64,000 bases of DNA. Source: Ancylothrix sp036704045. GTDB taxonomy: Bacteria; Cyanobacteriota; Cyanobacteriia; Cyanobacteriales; Oscillatoriaceae. The stretch spans positions 1 through 64,000 of the forward strand of contig DATNQM010000012.1 in the NCBI GenBank assembly GCA_036704045.1. Reading direction: 5' to 3'. The notes below the pieces were generated by a model that was not told the DNA's origin, searched no databases, and was given only the letters and a program-made list of their open reading frames with translations. Numbering within the stretch: the stretch's first letter is position 1; each line of letters starts with the position of its first letter. This document shows, in pieces, positions 9,606 to 18,352 of the stretch. The translations under genes and the position numbers were made by a program.

Positions 9606-10640
9606 TTACACAGCAGTTAAGGCCGGTTTTACCAAATTTTGCTGTGCGAGTAATTCCGCGATTTGGATAGCATTTAAGGCAGCCCCTTTGCGAATTTGAT
9701 CGCCAGACAACCACAAATCTAAACCGCAAGCGTGAGAAATATCTTGACGGATGCGCCCCACTAATACCTCATCTTTGCCGGTGGCTTCCTTGGGCATAGG
9801 GAAATAATTTGCTTGCCAATCTTCAACTAATTTAACCCCTGGTGCATTAGCCAAAATTTCTCTAGCTTTTTCCACACTAAAAGGTTGTTCAAATTCTAAA
9901 TTAAGGGCTTCCGAATGAGCTCTTAAAACCGGCACTCGCACACAGGTTGCTGTTACCCGTATTTGAGAATCTCCAAAAATTTTCCGAGTTTCGTTAACCA
10001 TTTTCATTTCTTCTTCGCAATAACCTTGCTCATTTAAAGCAGAGTTATGCGGAAACAAATTAAAAGCTAAGGGGTAAGGAAAAATATCTGTTTTAGGAGT
10101 TTCGCCTGCCAGAATAGCTTTTGCTTGTTCCATCATTTCTTCCATTGCCCGCGCCCCGGCACCACTGGCAGACTGGTAAGTAGCAGCTACAATGCGTTTC
10201 ACCGGCTGGACTTGGTGCAAAGGCCACACAGCTACCGACATTAAAATCGTTGTACAATTGGGGTTAGCAATAATACCTTTATGAGATTTTGCTGCTTCTG
10301 GGTTAACTTCTGGAACCACCAAAGGCACATCAGAATTCATCCGAAAAGCGCTGGAATTGTCAATCATTACGGCACCAGCCTTAACGATTGTAGAAGCCCA
10401 AGTTTTAGAAGTAGAACCCCCCGCAGAAGCAAGAACAATATCGATATTTTCAAACGACTGTTCTGTAACAGGTTCCACCGCTAATTCTTGACCTTTAAAC
10501 TTTAAAAATCGGCCCGCAGAACGAGGCGATGCTAAAAGTTTAAGTTCGGCGAGGGGAAATTGTCTTTCGCTAAGGAGTTCTAGTAATTCGGCTCCAACGG
10601 CGCCGGTGGCTCCTAAAATTGCAACACGATAAGATTTCAC
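9606..10640 (-). CDS. asd: Aspartate-semialdehyde dehydrogenase
   Basis: It reduces beta-aspartyl phosphate with NADPH to aspartate semialdehyde, the branch point to lysine, threonine and methionine. The 344-aa protein has an N-terminal nucleotide-binding loop GATGAVGAELL, catalytic Cys129 in NPNCTTI, the SASGAGARAMEE motif, and RVPVLRAHSEAL toward the substrate-binding His. It is the first gene of the minus-strand asd-dapA unit and is divergent from tig. Confidence 0.97.
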   Translation of the reverse strand: MKSYRVAILGATGAVGAELLELLSERQFPLAELKLLASPRSAGRFLKFKGQELAVEPVTEQSFENIDIVLASAGGSTSKTWASTIVKAGAVMIDNSSAFRMNSDVPLVVPEVNPEAAKSHKGIIANPNCTTILMSVAVWPLHQVQPVKRIVAATYQSASGAGARAMEEMMEQAKAILAGETPKTDIFPYPLAFNLFPHNSALNEQGYCEEEMKMVNETRKIFGDSQIRVTATCVRVPVLRAHSEALNLEFEQPFSVEKAREILANAPGVKLVEDWQANYFPMPKEATGKDEVLVGRIRQDISHACGLDLWLSGDQIRKGAALNAIQIAELLAQQNLVKPALTAV

Positions 10641-11218
10641 TTGACTTATTTTCCTCCTGTGGGTGTGAGAATAAAAAATTTAAGATTTCGTTAACCGAAA
10701 TTTTAATAAATCCTCTTAAAATAGTTAATTTAGCTTGAATGTTAAACTTTTTACTAAATTTTATCTTAAAAAAGCCCTGACTGACAGTCCAGACTAAAAT
10801 ATAGCCCCTAAGAGGCTCTGGGTTAAAATAAAGCGTTATTTTTTGACTAACGTTGTTTAGGTAGCATATCACGAGACGGGGAGTTGAGGAGAGTGGCTCG
10901 AAAAACAGAAAACAACTTTGAGGAAGTTTCTGCCCCCAAAAATTCCCCCATCTAGCCGCCTCTGCCCTCAAAGCATGGTGTTGAAAATATCCCAATCTTT
11001 TTTGGCTTCATTTAAAAAGTGCCTTGAAATAGAATAGGATAGAGGTTTGATGGTTTGCGCTGCCCTGGTTCGGGCAAATGAGAAAACACTCGTTGTAGCC
11101 GTTGTGCTTAGTCACACCAGCCCTGAACAGATGAAACCGGCCCGATTCAAAAGCCGGTGAGCAACCAAAAACACCAATAACCAAAAATTGCACCGACAGT
11201 CTGAAAACAAACGTACCT
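10641..11218. other. Divergent asd/tig regulatory region
   Basis: These 578 bases must hold the promoters for asd (minus) and tig (plus). Frames on the minus strand here have no recognisable protein character and are not called. The part nearest tig holds the hairpin listed separately. No riboswitch signature was recognised. Confidence 0.5.
11136..11158 (+). promoter_or_regulatory. Small hairpin in the tig leader
   Basis: ACCGGC at 11136-11141 pairs with GCCGGT at 11153-11158 across an 11-nt loop, about 60 nt upstream of the tig ATG. There is no T-run, so it is not a terminator. It may be a leader structure, or simply two facing copies of the hexamer that is abundant throughout this window. 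Confidence 0.35.
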
Positions 11219-12595
11219 ATGAAAGTCACCCAGGAAAAGCTACCGGCCAGCCAAATTGGCCTTGAAATCGAAATTCCTTCAGAAGTAACCAAACAAACCT
11301 ACGAAAAAGTCGTTCAAAACCTCAGCCGTACAGCAAATATTCCTGGGTTTCGTAAAGGAAAAGTACCGCGTCAAATTTTGGTACAGAGACTAGGAACTGG
11401 AAGAATTAAAGCAGCAGCCCTCGAAGAATTAATTCAAGATGGTTTAGAAAAAGCCCTTAAGCAAGAATCCATAGAAGCATTAGGAAATTATCAGTTAGTT
11501 ACATCTTTTGAAGAATTAATTGATCAATTCAAACCCGGCCAACCGCTAACCTATAAAGCTTCGGTAGACGTAGAACCAGAAGTGAAAATCAGCGGCTACA
11601 AAGAAATGAGCGTTAAAGCCGAAGAAATAAAACCAGACGCCAGCCGAGTAGACAAGTTTATCGAAGAACGTCGCTCCGAACAAGCAACCTTAATACCGGT
11701 CGAAGGAAGACCGGCCCAAAGAGGTGATATAGCCGTAGTAGACTATGCCTTGCGGGTAGCAGGAGAAGAAGGAGAAGTCGAAGGCGGTAAAGCAACTAAC
11801 TATCAAATAGAACTGGTGGATGGCAAATTTATCCCCGGTTTTATTGAAGGAGTTTTTGGCATGAATGTCGGCGAAACAAAAGACGTCGCCGTGAAATTTC
11901 CTGATGAATATGGCCGCGAAGATTTAGAAGGAAAAGAAACCGTTTTTACAATTACTCTCAACGAAATTAAAGAAAAAGACCTACCAGAATTAAACGACGA
12001 ATTTGCCCAAGAGGTAAGCGAATTTCAAACCTTGGAAGAATTACGAAAATCGGTAGAAGAACGCTATGAAGCTGATGCAAAAAAACAGACTCAAAGCAAC
12101 AAAGAACAAGCCTTAATGGCAGAAATTCTTAACCACATAGAAGTGGATATTCCCGAAAGCTTAATTAACCGGGAAGTAGACTTTATGATTCGCCAAGCCG
12201 CAATGCAGTTGCAAAGCTATGGTCTGGATGTCAATCAACTCTACAATGAGCAGAATATGCCGCAATTGCGCGAACGTTCAAGACCCGAAGCCATTGACCG
12301 CATTAAACAATCTTTGGCCTTAAAAGAAATTGCCAAACTTGAATCGCTGACGGTAGAAGCAACAGAAGTGGACAAGCGCATTGAAGAATTGATGGAAGAA
12401 ATGCGAGGCCAACAAATTGATGTCGTCAAGCTAAGAGAATTTGTATCTGCCGATATTGTGCGGGAAAAAGCCCTTAACTGGCTCACAGAAAACGCTACTG
12501 TCGAATTAGTCCCCGAAGGCACCCTCAAAAAAGCAGAAACCGAAGGTGAAACAGCCCAAGAAGCTGAAGCCGAAACCGAAAACCAAGAAAGTTAA
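11219..12595 (+). CDS. tig: Trigger factor (ribosome-associated chaperone / PPIase)
   Basis: Folding helper at the ribosome exit tunnel. The 458-aa protein shows the N-terminal ribosome-binding domain with the signature GFRKGKVPRQI (about residues 43-53), a central FKBP-type PPIase domain (about 165-250; GDIAVVDY, GKFIPGFIEGVFGMNVGE), a long helical C-terminal chaperone domain, and an acidic Glu/Ala-rich tail. It begins the tig-clpP-clpX block conserved across bacteria. The 276-nt gap to clpP allows a separate clpP promoter. Confidence 0.97.
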   Translation: MKVTQEKLPASQIGLEIEIPSEVTKQTYEKVVQNLSRTANIPGFRKGKVPRQILVQRLGTGRIKAAALEELIQDGLEKALKQESIEALGNYQLVTSFEELIDQFKPGQPLTYKASVDVEPEVKISGYKEMSVKAEEIKPDASRVDKFIEERRSEQATLIPVEGRPAQRGDIAVVDYALRVAGEEGEVEGGKATNYQIELVDGKFIPGFIEGVFGMNVGETKDVAVKFPDEYGREDLEGKETVFTITLNEIKEKDLPELNDEFAQEVSEFQTLEELRKSVEERYEADAKKQTQSNKEQALMAEILNHIEVDIPESLINREVDFMIRQAAMQLQSYGLDVNQLYNEQNMPQLRERSRPEAIDRIKQSLALKEIAKLESLTVEATEVDKRIEELMEEMRGQQIDVVKLREFVSADIVREKALNWLTENATVELVPEGTLKKAETEGETAQEAEAETENQES

Positions 12596-12618
12596 GTAAC
12601 AAAGATGGGGAAAGTAAG

Positions 12619-12652
12619 AGAGAGTAAAAATCTTACTAAGAAACTACTCTCT
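12619..12652. repeat. Inverted repeat between tig and clpP
   Basis: AGAGAGTA (12619-12626) and TACTCTCT (12645-12652) are perfect 8-bp arms around an 18-nt loop, just after the tig stop. No T-run follows. It could be an RNA hairpin that separates tig from clpP expression, or an operator; neither can be decided here. Confidence 0.45.
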
Positions 12653-12871
12653 GACCCCCTCATAGATAAATTTGAGGCTAAAATTAAAGCCGATAAACCC
12701 TCACAGTTTAGGGCAGTGGGGCATAATAGAAAAAGAAACCTAAAATAAAATTTTTCTCTAACGGGAATAAAAGAAAGGACGGTTTCTCCCCCAAAAACCC
12801 CCTAAACTGACCCGACACCGCAGAAGTCTCGACAACGCTATGCTAGATGGCAAGCTTTAAAACAAATACCT

Positions 12872-13540
12872 ATGCTTGTATCTCAAACCCAAAATCACAG
12901 AATCAGTAGCTTGAAAAACGTGGAAATCTCCGCCATTTCCGCAGGGGTTGTCCCAATGGTGGTAGAACAGTCGGGCGTTGGCGAAAGAGCTTTTGATATT
13001 TATTCGCGGCTTCTGCGCGAGAGAATTGTATTTCTGGGAACGCCGGTTGATGATGCTGTGGCAGATTCAATCGTAGCCCAGTTACTTTATCTGGAAGCAG
13101 AAGACCCGGAAAAAGATATCCAGCTTTATATCAACTCCCCTGGCGGTTCTGTGACTGCCGGTATGGCAATTTATGACACCATGCAGCAAGTACGCCCAGA
13201 TATTGCCACCATTTGTTTTGGTTTGGCAGCTAGTATGGGTGCATTTCTGCTGTCGGGCGGTGCAAAAGGCAAAAGAATGTCCTTGCCTTCTTCCCGGATT
13301 ATGATTCACCAACCCCTCGGCGGTGCCCAAGGTCAAGCGGTGGATATCGAAATCCAAGCAAAAGAAATTCTTTATCATAAGCGTAAGCTGAATGAACTTC
13401 TGGCTCAACACACCGGCCAGCCACTAGAGAGAATCGAATTTGATACAGAACGCGATTTCTTTATGTCGGCGGCGGAGGCAAAAGACTATGGCCTCATTGA
13501 CCAGGTAATCTCTAAACTAAGCCTTTCCACCGCCGGTTAG
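12872..13540 (+). CDS. clpP: ATP-dependent Clp protease proteolytic subunit ClpP
   Basis: Serine peptidase that forms the Clp chamber. The catalytic triad is visible as Ser121 (GLAASMGAF), His146 (MIHQPLGG) and Asp195 (DTERDFFM), with the usual 25-residue Ser-His spacing, so this is an active ClpP and not a ClpR. The 222 residues include about 28 more at the N-terminus than usual. An alternative ATG at 12956, preceded by AGGGG at 8 nt, would give a start MVVEQSG.GERAFDIYSRLLRERI, which matches the typical cyanobacterial ClpP N-terminus. It lies 31 nt upstream of clpX, its partner ATPase, and is very likely co-transcribed with it. Confidence 0.96.
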   Translation: MLVSQTQNHRISSLKNVEISAISAGVVPMVVEQSGVGERAFDIYSRLLRERIVFLGTPVDDAVADSIVAQLLYLEAEDPEKDIQLYINSPGGSVTAGMAIYDTMQQVRPDIATICFGLAASMGAFLLSGGAKGKRMSLPSSRIMIHQPLGGAQGQAVDIEIQAKEILYHKRKLNELLAQHTGQPLERIEFDTERDFFMSAAEAKDYGLIDQVISKLSLSTAG

Positions 13541-13571
13541 GCAGCGCTACCACAGTAATTGAGAGGCAGAT

Positions 13572-14912
13572 ATGGCTAAGTACGACTCCCATCTAAAATG
13601 TTCCTTTTGTGGCAAGTCTCAGGAGCAAGTCCGCAAGTTGATTGCCGGCCCGGGAGTCTACATTTGCGATGAGTGCGTAGACCTGTGTAACGAAATATTA
13701 GACGAGGAGTTGTTTGACTCGGCAGCCGGTGCGCCACAACCGGCCCAGCGTCAAGAACAAACCAAGCGCCGCGCTCGCTCTTCGGCTAATATTTCGATGA
13801 CACAAATTCCCAAGCCCCGCGAAATTAAAAAACATCTCGATGAGCACGTTATTGGCCAAGATGAAGCCAAAAAGGTGCTTTCGGTAGCGGTTTATAACCA
13901 CTACAAACGTCTGGCTTATGCTCAATCGAAAACCAACGGTAAGGCCGGCCCAGATGATACTGTTGAATTACAAAAATCTAATATTTTGCTGATTGGCCCC
14001 ACCGGCTGCGGCAAAACTCTCCTCGCTCAAACTTTAGCCGAAATTTTGGATGTGCCGTTTGCTGTGGCAGACGCGACTACCCTCACAGAGGCCGGTTATG
14101 TAGGCGAAGATGTCGAAAATATCTTGCTGCGTTTGTTGCAAGTGGCCGATCTCGATGTCGAAGAAGCCCAGCGGGGAATTATTTATATTGATGAAATTGA
14201 TAAAATTGCCCGCAAAAGCGAAAATCCTTCGATTACCCGCGATGTTTCCGGTGAAGGTGTCCAGCAAGCGTTACTAAAAATGCTGGAAGGTACTATCGCT
14301 AATGTACCCCCCCAAGGCGGACGCAAACACCCCTATCAAGATTGCATTCAAATTGATACAAGTAATATTCTCTTTGTTTGTGGTGGGGCGTTTGTGGGCT
14401 TAGAAAAAGTCGTGGAACAGCGGATGGGTAAAAAGTCGATGGGTTTTGTTCAACCTGGAGAAAGCCAACCACGAGAAAAACGCAATGCCGATGTCATTAA
14501 ACATCTGGAGCCGGATGATTTGGTAAAATTTGGGATGATTCCTGAATTTATTGGCCGGGTGCCAATGGTGGCGGTGGTGGAACCGCTGGATGAGGAAGCT
14601 TTGATGGCGATTTTGACTCAACCGCGCAATGCTTTGGTTAAGCAGTATCAAAAACTGCTGAAAATGGACAATGTGCAGCTTGATTTTAAACCGGATGCGG
14701 TGCGGGCTATTGCTCAGGAAGCTTATCGGCGGAAAACAGGGGCTCGTGCTTTGCGGGGCATTGTGGAAGAGCTTATGCTGGATGTGATGTATGAGTTGCC
14801 TTCTCGTAAGGATGTAAAAAATTGTACGATTACGCGGGAAATGGTGGAAAAACGTTCTACAGCTGAGTTGATTGTTCACCCTTCGTCTTTGCCTAAGCCT
14901 GAGTCGGCTTAA
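13572..14912 (+). CDS. clpX: ATP-dependent Clp protease ATP-binding subunit ClpX
   Basis: AAA+ unfoldase that feeds substrates to ClpP. The 446-aa protein has the N-terminal C4 zinc-binding domain (CSFCGK ... CDECVDLC), a Ser/Gln-rich linker, Walker A GPTGCGKT, Walker B IIYIDEIDKI, the pore loop GYVGEDVE, sensor region GGAFVG, IPEFIGR, and the C-terminal sensor-2 motif RRKTGARALRGI. Start is supported by AGAGG just upstream of the ATG. A terminator follows the stop by about 50 nt, ending the clpP-clpX unit. Confidence 0.98.
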   Translation: MAKYDSHLKCSFCGKSQEQVRKLIAGPGVYICDECVDLCNEILDEELFDSAAGAPQPAQRQEQTKRRARSSANISMTQIPKPREIKKHLDEHVIGQDEAKKVLSVAVYNHYKRLAYAQSKTNGKAGPDDTVELQKSNILLIGPTGCGKTLLAQTLAEILDVPFAVADATTLTEAGYVGEDVENILLRLLQVADLDVEEAQRGIIYIDEIDKIARKSENPSITRDVSGEGVQQALLKMLEGTIANVPPQGGRKHPYQDCIQIDTSNILFVCGGAFVGLEKVVEQRMGKKSMGFVQPGESQPREKRNADVIKHLEPDDLVKFGMIPEFIGRVPMVAVVEPLDEEALMAILTQPRNALVKQYQKLLKMDNVQLDFKPDAVRAIAQEAYRRKTGARALRGIVEELMLDVMYELPSRKDVKNCTITREMVEKRSTAELIVHPSSLPKPESA

Positions 14913-14962
14913 TTTCCCCAATTCTGAACAGAAACCCAGTTTTTTGTTCAAAGGTTTCTGTC

Positions 14963-14996
14963 AGAAACCCGGTTCTTTCAAGAAACCGGGTTTTTT
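14963..14996 (+). terminator. Rho-independent terminator after clpX
   Basis: AGAAACCCGGTT and AAACCGGGTTT form a GC-rich stem over a short loop, followed by a run of six T. An extra AGAAACC-type unit just upstream (14931-14960) makes the site look like a member of the interspersed AGAAACCGGGTTTCT-like repeat family of Oscillatoriales, which often ends genes. Confidence 0.8.
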
Positions 14997-15017
14997 ATTT
15001 CACCTCAGTAAAAAAAA

Positions 15018-15866
15018 ATGCCTTACATACAAATTCGTGGTGCAAATCATTATTATGAATGGATACCGGCCACTTCTGGTAATAAACCGGTGATGGTATT
15101 TTTACATGGTTGGGCTGGTTCGGCTCGCTATTGGCAAAGCACCGCCGAAGCCCTAGCCGATAAATTTGACTGTCTGCTTTATGATATGCGTGGTTTTGGC
15201 AGATCCCGTTTAATGCAAACCGAAGAAAAAGAAGCCACCACAAAAGCAGAATTAGACTACGAAATGGAAAGCTATGCAGATGATTTGCTGGCGCTTTTAG
15301 ATGCTTTAAACTTACAAAAAGTGTACATTAATGCTCACTCAATGGGTGCGTCAGTAGCCACATTTTTTATTAATAGATATCCCGAACGAGTAGAAAAAGC
15401 AATTCTAACTTGTAGTGGAGTCTTTGAATATGACGAAAAAGCCTTTAAAGCCTTTCATAAATTTGGCGGTTATGTAGTCAAATTTCGCCCCAAATGGTTA
15501 TCAAAAATTCCTTTAGCCGACCAAATGTTTATGGCAAGGTTTTTACGCCGGCCGATTCCAGCCCCCATGCGTCAAGCCTTTTTAGAAGACTTTATTATGG
15601 CAGATTATGAGGCGGCGCTGAATACCATTTTTACCTCCGTCAGCGAACGCGCAGCAATGGTAATGCCCTCTGAATTTTCTAAATTGCAAGTGCCGGTGTT
15701 GTTGGTAGCCGGAGAATATGACAAAATTATTCCCGCTAAATTAGGTAGAACCGCAGCACAACAAAGCCCAAATGTCAAGTATGTGGAAATGCCAGAAACA
15801 GCACATTTTCCAATGTTAGAAGATTCAGAAAACTACTTAGAATTAGTCGGAGAATTTTTAAATTGA
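15018..15866 (+). CDS. Alpha/beta hydrolase
   Basis: The 282-aa soluble protein has an alpha/beta-hydrolase fold. Oxyanion region VFLHGWAGSARYW (about residues 27-39), nucleophile elbow AHSMGAS (Ser about 110), catalytic Asp in GEYDKIIP and His in ETAHFPMLED are all present, so it should be active. Between elbow and Asp lies a helical cap (about 150-205). Substrate cannot be told; the family includes esterases, haloperoxidase-like enzymes and C-C hydrolases. It is monocistronic, following the clpX terminator by 21 nt. Confidence 0.88.
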   Translation: MPYIQIRGANHYYEWIPATSGNKPVMVFLHGWAGSARYWQSTAEALADKFDCLLYDMRGFGRSRLMQTEEKEATTKAELDYEMESYADDLLALLDALNLQKVYINAHSMGASVATFFINRYPERVEKAILTCSGVFEYDEKAFKAFHKFGGYVVKFRPKWLSKIPLADQMFMARFLRRPIPAPMRQAFLEDFIMADYEAALNTIFTSVSERAAMVMPSEFSKLQVPVLLVAGEYDKIIPAKLGRTAAQQSPNVKYVEMPETAHFPMLEDSENYLELVGEFLN

Positions 15867-15924
15867 AAACCTCGCCAATAATAGAAACCCTAAAAGGTAG
15901 TAATTAGAAACACTTAATTATTTG

Positions 15925-16082
15925 TAGGATGGGTAGAGCGTAAGCGTACCGTGATAGTTGGCGTAGCCTAACCCATTAAAGCGTTGAGAGTGTTGGGTTT
16001 CGTTCCTCTAACCATCCTAGATTACTAACCCATTAAAGCGTTGAGAGTGTTGGGTTTCGTTCCTCTACCCATCCTAGATTAC
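15925..16082. mobile_element. MITE-like repeat with 14-bp terminal inverted repeats and a 57-bp tandem duplication
   Basis: TAGGATGGGTAGAG at 15925-15938 is the exact reverse complement of 16063-16076. Inside, a 57-bp unit is repeated head to tail at 15969-16025 and 16026-16082 with one mismatch. The unit contains TTGGGTTTCGTTCCTC, which I recall from short interspersed repeats common in filamentous cyanobacteria. No coding potential. It sits between the convergent hydrolase and rps1B genes. Whether it moves is unknown; target-site duplications were not clear. Confidence 0.7.
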
Positions 16083-16127
16083 ACTTACTCCCCCTTCCTA
16101 AAAAAAGGAATAGGGGGAGAAAATTTT

Positions 16128-17048
16128 TTATCCTTCAGCAGCCGTAGCTTCCGCAGCTTTTTGGTTTACTTTCTTTGCCCGTTGTTCTGCGTCTGCCATC
16201 ACTTCAGAGAACTTTTCGACAATTTCACCAGGGTAATTTTCCAGAACTTTTGTAGCAAGAGCAATGCGCCCTTTCCACTCATCCACCTCAATCACCACCG
16301 CCTTAATTGGTTGATTGGGTTTAAACAAATCGGTCAGATTATTAATAAAAGACTGACTCACTTGTTTAATATGTAAAAGAGCCGTCGCCCCATCCAAATC
16401 AACAAACACCCCAAAAGGTTTAATGCTAGAAATAGTACCTTCTACCAATTGACCAACGGTAAAATCGCTGGCTCGATTTGCTTGGGCCACCAAACGCTCA
16501 GACAACACTAATTTGTTATTTTCTTGATTGATTTCTAAAAAACTAGCGCTGACTCGTTGACCAATTAAAGCCGCTAAATTTTCTCGCGCCATCACATGAG
16601 AACGAGGAATAAAGCCGCGTAAGCCTTCCACATCCACTGTGATTCCGCCTTTATTAACACCCGTTACCCGAACCGATAAAGACTTGCCACTTTCGTTAAT
16701 TTCTAACAAGTCATCCCAAGTTTTTTTGAGTTCCAATTCTTTGAGAGAAACTGTTACTTGGCCATCGGCATTAGCCTCGCGGATAATTAAAAAATCCCGT
16801 TCTTGTTGTAGGGGGACAACTTCCGCTAAATTCACATCCCGTCTCAAGGAAACTTCAGCGGCGGGGAGAAAAGCCGGCGACTTACCGGCGATATCTACAA
16901 ATACACCCTCCGACTCATAAGCAAACGGCTTGCCTCGCACCACCTGTCCCTTAGTAAACTTGTAGTCGTGTTTTTCGAGGGCTTTGGCAAAATCATCCAT
17001 TGAAAACGATGCCTTTGCCTCTTGAGAGCGGGTCGATTTTAGATCCAT
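16128..17048 (-). CDS. rps1B: Ribosomal protein S1 homologue (Rps1b type, three S1 domains)
   Basis: RNA-binding protein with three OB-fold S1 domains: about residues 18-85 (KGQVVRGKPFAYESEGVFVDI), 100-165 (VTGVNKGGITVDVEGLRGFIPRSH) and 185-255 (VGQLVEGTISSIKPFGVFVDLDGATALLHI). With the ATG at 17048 it is 306 aa, the usual length of the shorter cyanobacterial S1 paralogue, and starts MDLKSTRSQ. A longer reading from TTG at 17072 adds eight unlikely residues. The first domain differs from the long Rps1a type, so the call as Rps1b is by motif recollection. The C-terminus is a Lys/Ala/Glu-rich helical tail. Monocistronic. Confidence 0.9.
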   Translation of the reverse strand: MDLKSTRSQEAKASFSMDDFAKALEKHDYKFTKGQVVRGKPFAYESEGVFVDIAGKSPAFLPAAEVSLRRDVNLAEVVPLQQERDFLIIREANADGQVTVSLKELELKKTWDDLLEINESGKSLSVRVTGVNKGGITVDVEGLRGFIPRSHVMARENLAALIGQRVSASFLEINQENNKLVLSERLVAQANRASDFTVGQLVEGTISSIKPFGVFVDLDGATALLHIKQVSQSFINNLTDLFKPNQPIKAVVIEVDEWKGRIALATKVLENYPGEIVEKFSEVMADAEQRAKKVNQKAAEATAAEG

Positions 17049-17329
17049 GACAGTTTGACAACAATAAAGCAAAAATTAAATTAGAGTTTCTCGTTTCTCC
17101 ACCGGCATCTATAACGATGCTGAAGCAGAAAAAAACTCTTGGCTTTCTAACTATAGCCAATTCTTTCACAGGTTTTGGCTGAGTAAGTGTTTTTAAATAA
17201 TTGATAAGGCTCAGTCACCTCCCTTTCTTTGCGTTTAACCGGTAATTCCCTACAGCAGAAGGGGGGATAACTACACTCAAGACACGGGTAGTTTTGTCAA
17301 GATTAATAATGTAATCGGAGGATAAAAAT

Positions 17330-17650
17330 ATGAGTTTTTCAATTTCGGCGCTTTATACTTGGTATCGCAACACTCTGCGCCATCCCAAATATCGCTGGTG
17401 GTTGATTTTGGGAACTGCGGCTTATTTGTTTTCGCCTTTTGATATTTCGCCGGATTTTTTGCCGGTGGTGGGCCAAATTGATGATGTTATGTTGGTGACG
17501 TTGTTGGTGAGTGAGGTTTCTCAGCTTTTGATTGAACGTTTTAAAGAGAAACAAGCTCAAGAGGCTGGTTTTACGGGTCAAGAGGTAGCAACCGGCCCTA
17601 ACCAGGACAAAAGTAGCACTATTGATGTGGATGCGGCTGCTGTTAAATAG
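17330..17650 (+). CDS. DUF1232 (YkvA-type) small membrane protein
   Basis: A 106-aa protein with the DUF1232 signature: a tryptophan/arginine-rich start (WYRNTLRHPKYRWW), a hydrophobic helix, then SPFDISPDFLPVVGQIDDVMLV and a second hydrophobic helix. The C-terminal 35 residues are polar and variable. The ATG is preceded by GGAGGAT at good spacing. A terminator follows closely. The family is widespread with no settled function. Confidence 0.88.
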   Translation: MSFSISALYTWYRNTLRHPKYRWWLILGTAAYLFSPFDISPDFLPVVGQIDDVMLVTLLVSEVSQLLIERFKEKQAQEAGFTGQEVATGPNQDKSSTIDVDAAAVK

Positions 17651-17684
17651 TAGTGAAGCTTTAAAAAATTTAAGCCTAGAACAA

Positions 17685-17726
17685 AAACCTGGGGATAGGA
17701 GCATAACTCTTATCTCCAGGTTTTTT
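17685..17726 (+). terminator. Rho-independent terminator after the DUF1232 gene
   Basis: AACCTGGGGATA and TATCTCCAGGTT form a 12-bp stem with one G-U pair over a 12-nt loop, followed by a run of six T, 35 nt after the stop codon. Confidence 0.85.
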
Positions 17727-18352
17727 ATGTGGTTTCTTTTTGATTTTTGTTGGCTGGGTTTTGGGGGTGGTAAGGAAATATATGTTGCACGCTTATAGTT
17801 AAATTTTTACAAAACTAACTATAAGCAACAAGGCCATTGAAAAAATCATTCTAAGTGTTGCATTTATAAAGGTAAAAATTTTTGTACTCTTTTTATAGTT
17901 TGTTGTCTCTGCTGTTGGCAGAATTGTAATTTTTTTTCATAGCTGGAATTTTTTAGGCCGATATCTGGGCTAAGTAAGCCGGTGGGGGGGGATGAGTTGG
18001 GAACGTTTATAAACTTTAATCTAAACTCTAAAATCAACCAAGCTTTAGGAACACGGGTAAAGGAAAATTAAGAAATATTAGGAGCCGGTGCTTGTGAGCA
18101 AAACTCCCTAAAGCGGGAACTAAGAACCGAAATAGCCAAACGGAGACGACAGCCTTTGTCCGCCATGTCAAGATAACTAATTTTTTTAAAAAATAAAATA
18201 GCGTTTCCGGTATGCTAATAAATAAAAAAGTGGTACTTTAAAAAATACCATTACACCGAAAGCGTTTTAAAAGCGCTACATCGGCAAGGCATTTAATAAA
18301 AATCCTGATAACGATTTTTCACTTTATTAGGCCCAAGCGCTAACATCCGCCC
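17727..18352. other. Gene-poor region upstream of lpxD
   Basis: No protein gene is recognised in these 626 bases. A higher-GC island at about 18050-18175 (containing AGGAGCCGGTGCTTGTGAGC, GCGGGAACTAAGAACCG and CGGAGACGACAGCC) stands out against AT-rich flanks and could be a small RNA or leader. It does not match any RNA family I can name (cobalamin riboswitch, RNase P, tmRNA and SRP RNA were considered). The lpxD promoter should lie within the last 200 bases. Confidence 0.4.

Noticed and set aside
9511..9729. Minus-strand frame between asd and dapA
   Set aside because: It overlaps the 3' end of asd in another frame and ends inside the dapA start region; no protein character.
10570..11292. 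Minus-strand frames across the asd-tig intergenic region
   Set aside because: They overlap both genes, have biased low-information sequence and no family signs; they are chance frames in the divergent promoter region.
18050..18180. Cobalamin riboswitch or other known RNA before lpxD
   Set aside because: Conserved riboswitch cores could not be matched in order, and the downstream gene is lpxD, which is not an expected target.
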